Positions 61,477 through 64,000 of a stretch of 64,000 nt of DNA are shown in pieces. Every line of letters starts with the position of its first letter. The first letter of the stretch is position 1. Made by a program: the position numbers and the translations under genes. The notes under the pieces were generated by a model that did no database searches, was not told the origin of the DNA, and saw nothing but the letters and a program-made list of their open reading frames with translations. Origin of the DNA: Planctomycetaceae bacterium (GTDB lineage: Bacteria > Planctomycetota > Planctomycetia > Planctomycetales > Planctomycetaceae); assembly GCA_024742875.1 (NCBI GenBank), contig JANSXP010000010.1, forward strand, positions 1 through 64,000. Reading direction: 5' to 3'.

Positions 61477-62322
61477 ATGATTGTGGAATCTTCTCCGGCT
61501 CGTACGCGGGAACTGGTGCGGGAACATCGTCGCGGCGGACAGCACATCGCCGTGGTGCCTACGATGGGGGCTCTGCACGCCGGGCATGTGAGCCTGATCG
61601 AAGCCGCCCGCGAGGAATGCGACTGTGTGGTGGCCACGATTTTTGTTAACCCCACACAGTTTGCTCCCGGTGAAGACTTTGAAAAGTATCCCCGCACGCT
61701 GGAAGACGATCTGGCCCGCTGTGAAGCGGCCGGCGCGGATCTGGTGTTTACACCGCAAACTTCTGCCATGTACGCGGACGACGCACAGACGACAGTTGTG
61801 GTTTCTGAACTGACCAAAGTGCTGGAAGGCGCTCATCGGCCGTCGCATTTTGACGGGGTGACAACTGTTGTCGCCAAGCTGTTTCATATCACCGAGCCGG
61901 ACCGAGCCTATTTCGGGCAAAAAGACTTTCAGCAGCAGCTGATTATTCGACAGATGGTTGGCGACCTCGATTTCGGGCTGCAGATTGTCACGTGCCCCAT
62001 TATCCGCGAGCCAGACGGCCTCGCGATGAGCAGCCGTAACCGCTATCTGTCCGCCTCACAGCGTCGGCAGTCTCTCGCCCTGCATCAGGCGCTCACCCGC
62101 GCTGACGAGCTTGCCCGGGAAGGTGCTTCCGCCGGGGACATTCAGCAGGAAATGCGGCAGATACTGGGCACTGCACCGGGCGTGAAGCCGGATTATGCAG
62201 TGGTGGTCGATGCCACAACACTGCTGGAGCCCGCAGGTGACCAGAAGACGGTCGTGGCTTTGGTGGCCGCCCGTGTCGGAGACACCCGTCTGATTGACAA
62301 TCAGATTCTGCAATTACGCTGA
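61477..62322 (+). CDS. panC: Pantothenate synthetase
   Basis: 281 residues from ATG 61477; the open frame before it lacks the family start. It joins pantoate and beta-alanine using ATP. VVPTMGALHAGHVSLI holds the HxGH nucleotide site, and IFVNPTQFAPGEDFEKYPR the substrate site. FDGVTTVVAKLFHI, YFGQKDFQQQLIIRQM and REPDGLAMSSRNRYL complete the family pattern. Cytoplasmic. Followed by lgt after 104 bp. Confidence 0.95.
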   Translation: MIVESSPARTRELVREHRRGGQHIAVVPTMGALHAGHVSLIEAAREECDCVVATIFVNPTQFAPGEDFEKYPRTLEDDLARCEAAGADLVFTPQTSAMYADDAQTTVVVSELTKVLEGAHRPSHFDGVTTVVAKLFHITEPDRAYFGQKDFQQQLIIRQMVGDLDFGLQIVTCPIIREPDGLAMSSRNRYLSASQRRQSLALHQALTRADELAREGASAGDIQQEMRQILGTAPGVKPDYAVVVDATTLLEPAGDQKTVVALVAARVGDTRLIDNQILQLR

Positions 62323-62426
62323 TTTGCCATTGTTCGCTATAGTTCCGGAAAATGGCAGCTGTCGATCCGGCCCTTTGCCGGATTGCCAGAGGTCGCTGGG
62401 CCGATCGGCGGCAGGAAACGGGTGCG

Positions 62427-63512
62427 ATGCGAAAAGTACTTCTGCGAATCATCTTTGACCAGCTGTGGCTGTTGCAGTCACAGGGCAACGAACTGCTGGT
62501 GGGTTATGGCTGGGCGATCGTCGCCTGGTGCGTCTGTGCGGCTGTGGGGCTGGGCGTATTGTGGAAGCTGACCCGCGACATGCAGCAGGTCAAATCTTCG
62601 CTGCTGTTCTGGGGCGCGATTCCCGCTGTGCTGGCCATCCTGCCACGACTCAACCTGCCAGTGGCGCAGTCCGGCATCCCCGTGTTTGGCTATGGCTTCA
62701 TGATGTTTGTCGGGTTTTCTACCGGCACGGTACTGGCCGCGCGACGCGCCAAATCTGTGGGACTGGAGCCTGATGTTGTCTGGGACCTGATGATGTGGCT
62801 GTTGATTCCCGGCCTGATTGGCGCCCGCATTATCTACCTGTCACAAAACTGGCAACGGGTGATGGGCGGCAAAACGGGCGTGGAGTTTTTCAAATCCGCC
62901 ATCGCCCTGTGGGATGGTGGCATTGTGTTTTATGGCTGCATCATTGGCGGCGTTGTGGGACTGCTGATCTACTGTCGCCGAATCGGCGTACCGGCGCTGC
63001 AGCTGGCGGACGTCATTATGCCGTCTTTGTTTGTGGGCCTGGGATTCGGGCGAATCGGCTGTTTCCTGTACGGATGCTGCTATGGGGGCGTCTGTGATCT
63101 GCCGTGGGCCGTGCAGTTTCCTCCCGACAGCATGACGTTTGAGGCGCTGACCGTGAAGAATTCGGACATGCTGATGGCCGATGGCTCAGCGACGGTCCCC
63201 CTGCATCCGACCCAGATTTACAGCTCTGCCCTCGCGTTTCTGCTGGCCGGTATTCTGACATGGTATTTTCGAAGACGGCCATTCGAAGGTGCTGTGTTTG
63301 CTTTGGGCTGGATGCTTTATCCCGTCAACCGATTCATTCTCGAGTCGATTCGCGACGACGAGCCGGATCGCCTGCTGGGGATGACCTTCTCGCAGAGCAT
63401 GAGCGTTGCACTGTTTGTGATGGGATGCGTGCTGATGTTCTGGCTGCAGTCACAGAACCGGCGGCAGTCTCCGGAATCCACCGCTCAGCCAACTGCCGAT
63501 ACACCCACATGA
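62427..63512 (+). CDS. lgt: Prolipoprotein diacylglyceryl transferase
   Basis: 361 residues from ATG 62427; most Lgt proteins have 260-300. About seven transmembrane helices. Core blocks: VFGYGFMMFVGFSTGTVLAARRA, LIGARIIYL, WDGGIVFYGCIIGG, GLGFGRIGCFLYGCCYGG (catalytic Arg) and HPTQIYSSA. The extra length is an N-terminal stretch with one or two helices (residues 1-85). It attaches diacylglyceryl to lipobox Cys of prolipoproteins such as that at 41513. A small ATCCGGC/GCCGGAT hairpin (62365-62383) precedes the start. Confidence 0.93.
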   Translation: MRKVLLRIIFDQLWLLQSQGNELLVGYGWAIVAWCVCAAVGLGVLWKLTRDMQQVKSSLLFWGAIPAVLAILPRLNLPVAQSGIPVFGYGFMMFVGFSTGTVLAARRAKSVGLEPDVVWDLMMWLLIPGLIGARIIYLSQNWQRVMGGKTGVEFFKSAIALWDGGIVFYGCIIGGVVGLLIYCRRIGVPALQLADVIMPSLFVGLGFGRIGCFLYGCCYGGVCDLPWAVQFPPDSMTFEALTVKNSDMLMADGSATVPLHPTQIYSSALAFLLAGILTWYFRRRPFEGAVFALGWMLYPVNRFILESIRDDEPDRLLGMTFSQSMSVALFVMGCVLMFWLQSQNRRQSPESTAQPTADTPT

Positions 63513-63620
63513 GCGACTGCATTGAGCTTTCCGGCGCAATGAGTTGCAATACGCAGGCCGCTGTCGGGCGACACCCGGCGGCACACTCCGTAATCCTGCA
63601 AAAGTGTGGCTGATCAACCG

Positions 63621-64000
63621 TGGATTCTCCTGACGACAAAGAGCTGGTAAAGCAGTCCGTCGCCGGAGACCTGCAGGCCTTTGAGCGGCTGGTTCATCGC
63701 TATCAGGATCGGCTGACCCACAGTCTGGAACACGCGCTGGGATCACGAGAAGATGCGCTGGATGCCGCCCAGCAGGCTTTCATTTCTGCCTGGCGGAATC
63801 TGTCTGGCTTCCGCATGGACTCCGCGTTTTATTCGTGGCTGTACCGCATCGCCATGAATGCGGCCATCAGTGCCCGCCGCCGACAGAGAATCTCCACCAC
63901 GCCCATTGACCGTTCGGATGATGGAGCGGGTTTTCAGGCAGAAGATCAGCGTCCGGACGCGGATCCTGCCTATCAACTGCAGGCGGAGGAGCGTGTGCAG
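63621..64000 (+). CDS. ECF-type RNA polymerase sigma factor (3' truncated)
   Basis: Open from GTG 63621 to the window end; about 126 residues are visible. Region 2: ELVKQSVAGDLQAFERLVHRY, then EDALDAAQQAFISAWRNLSGF (core-binding and -10 recognition) and FYSWLYRIAMNAAISARRR. This is the standard ECF sigma-70 opening, with DAAQQAFI in place of the usual D.vQetf. An acidic linker (IDRSDDGAGFQAEDQRPDAD) then leads into region 4, which lies beyond the window. No anti-sigma gene is visible before it. It is likely to redirect transcription in a stress or envelope response. Confidence 0.85.

Noticed and set aside
1-64000. CRISPR arrays, tRNA or rRNA genes, insertion sequences, integrases
   Set aside because: No regularly spaced repeats, cloverleaf-like segments, rRNA blocks or transposase/integrase motifs were recognised on reading both strands; a tRNAscan or ISfinder run would be the decisive test.

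Overview
The window looks like chromosomal DNA of a planctomycete, probably order Planctomycetales. The evidence is the combination of a type I sulfatase, a DUF1080 protein, a DUF1571 protein, a DUF6268-like outer-membrane protein, an oversized secretin, and many secreted proteins of a style common in that phylum. GC is moderately high by eye. Genus is not determinable from sequence alone. No rRNA, tRNA, CRISPR array, transposase or phage gene was seen.

Region 1 (1-21.8 kb) is a surface-polysaccharide locus. A compact plus-strand operon (1-10.3 kb, spacers of 30 bp or less, two ATGA overlaps) carries a truncated GT8-like enzyme, three GT2 and two GT4 glycosyltransferases, two zinc-ribbon methyltransferases, an FkbM methyltransferase, an O-antigen polymerase/ligase-like membrane protein and a WcaF-like acetyltransferase. 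It ends at an intrinsic terminator. A lone GT2 gene converges on it. A second, minus-strand group (14.9-21.8 kb) has two GT4 enzymes, a third zinc-ribbon methyltransferase, an ELM1-like protein, an MsbA-like ABC exporter and a small conserved protein. Between the two groups lies a tandem array of three paralogous secreted proteins (11.7-13.8 kb), each with its own terminator, and a DUF1080 protein. Twelve of sixteen polysaccharide proteins end in Ala-Ala-stop.

Region 2 (22-33 kb) holds succinate dehydrogenase/fumarate reductase (sdhC-sdhA-sdhB), an ABC-2 exporter set coupled to an MFS protein, a sulfatase, a DUF6268-like barrel, and a small two-gene unit (38-aa membrane peptide plus zinc ribbon).

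Region 3 (33-42 kb) holds a Prc-type tail-specific protease, a large unknown secreted protein, the isoprenoid pair ispA-dxs with a one-base stop/start overlap, and an M20 peptidase.

Region 4 (41.5-52.5 kb) is the least ordinary. It has a 1316-residue secretin paired with a lipoprotein but no other type II secretion genes, a fourth copy of the tandem-array family, an ABC exporter-like protein in which all the ATP-handling motifs are altered, an orphan ABC-2 permease and a secreted YbjN-like protein.

Region 5 (52.5-64 kb) is mainly housekeeping: a NUDIX enzyme, trpC, a CPBP protease, tyrS, a Gfo/Idh/MocA oxidoreductase, tmk convergent and overlapping with scpB, a membrane-anchored unknown, a DUF1571 protein, panC, lgt and the start of an ECF sigma factor cut by the window end.

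The strongest candidates for something undescribed are the four-member CRVW/APP small secreted family, the shared Ala-Ala C-termini of the polysaccharide enzymes, and the ABC protein with a degenerate ATPase domain. All functional statements are read from sequence and remembered family motifs; no database search was run.
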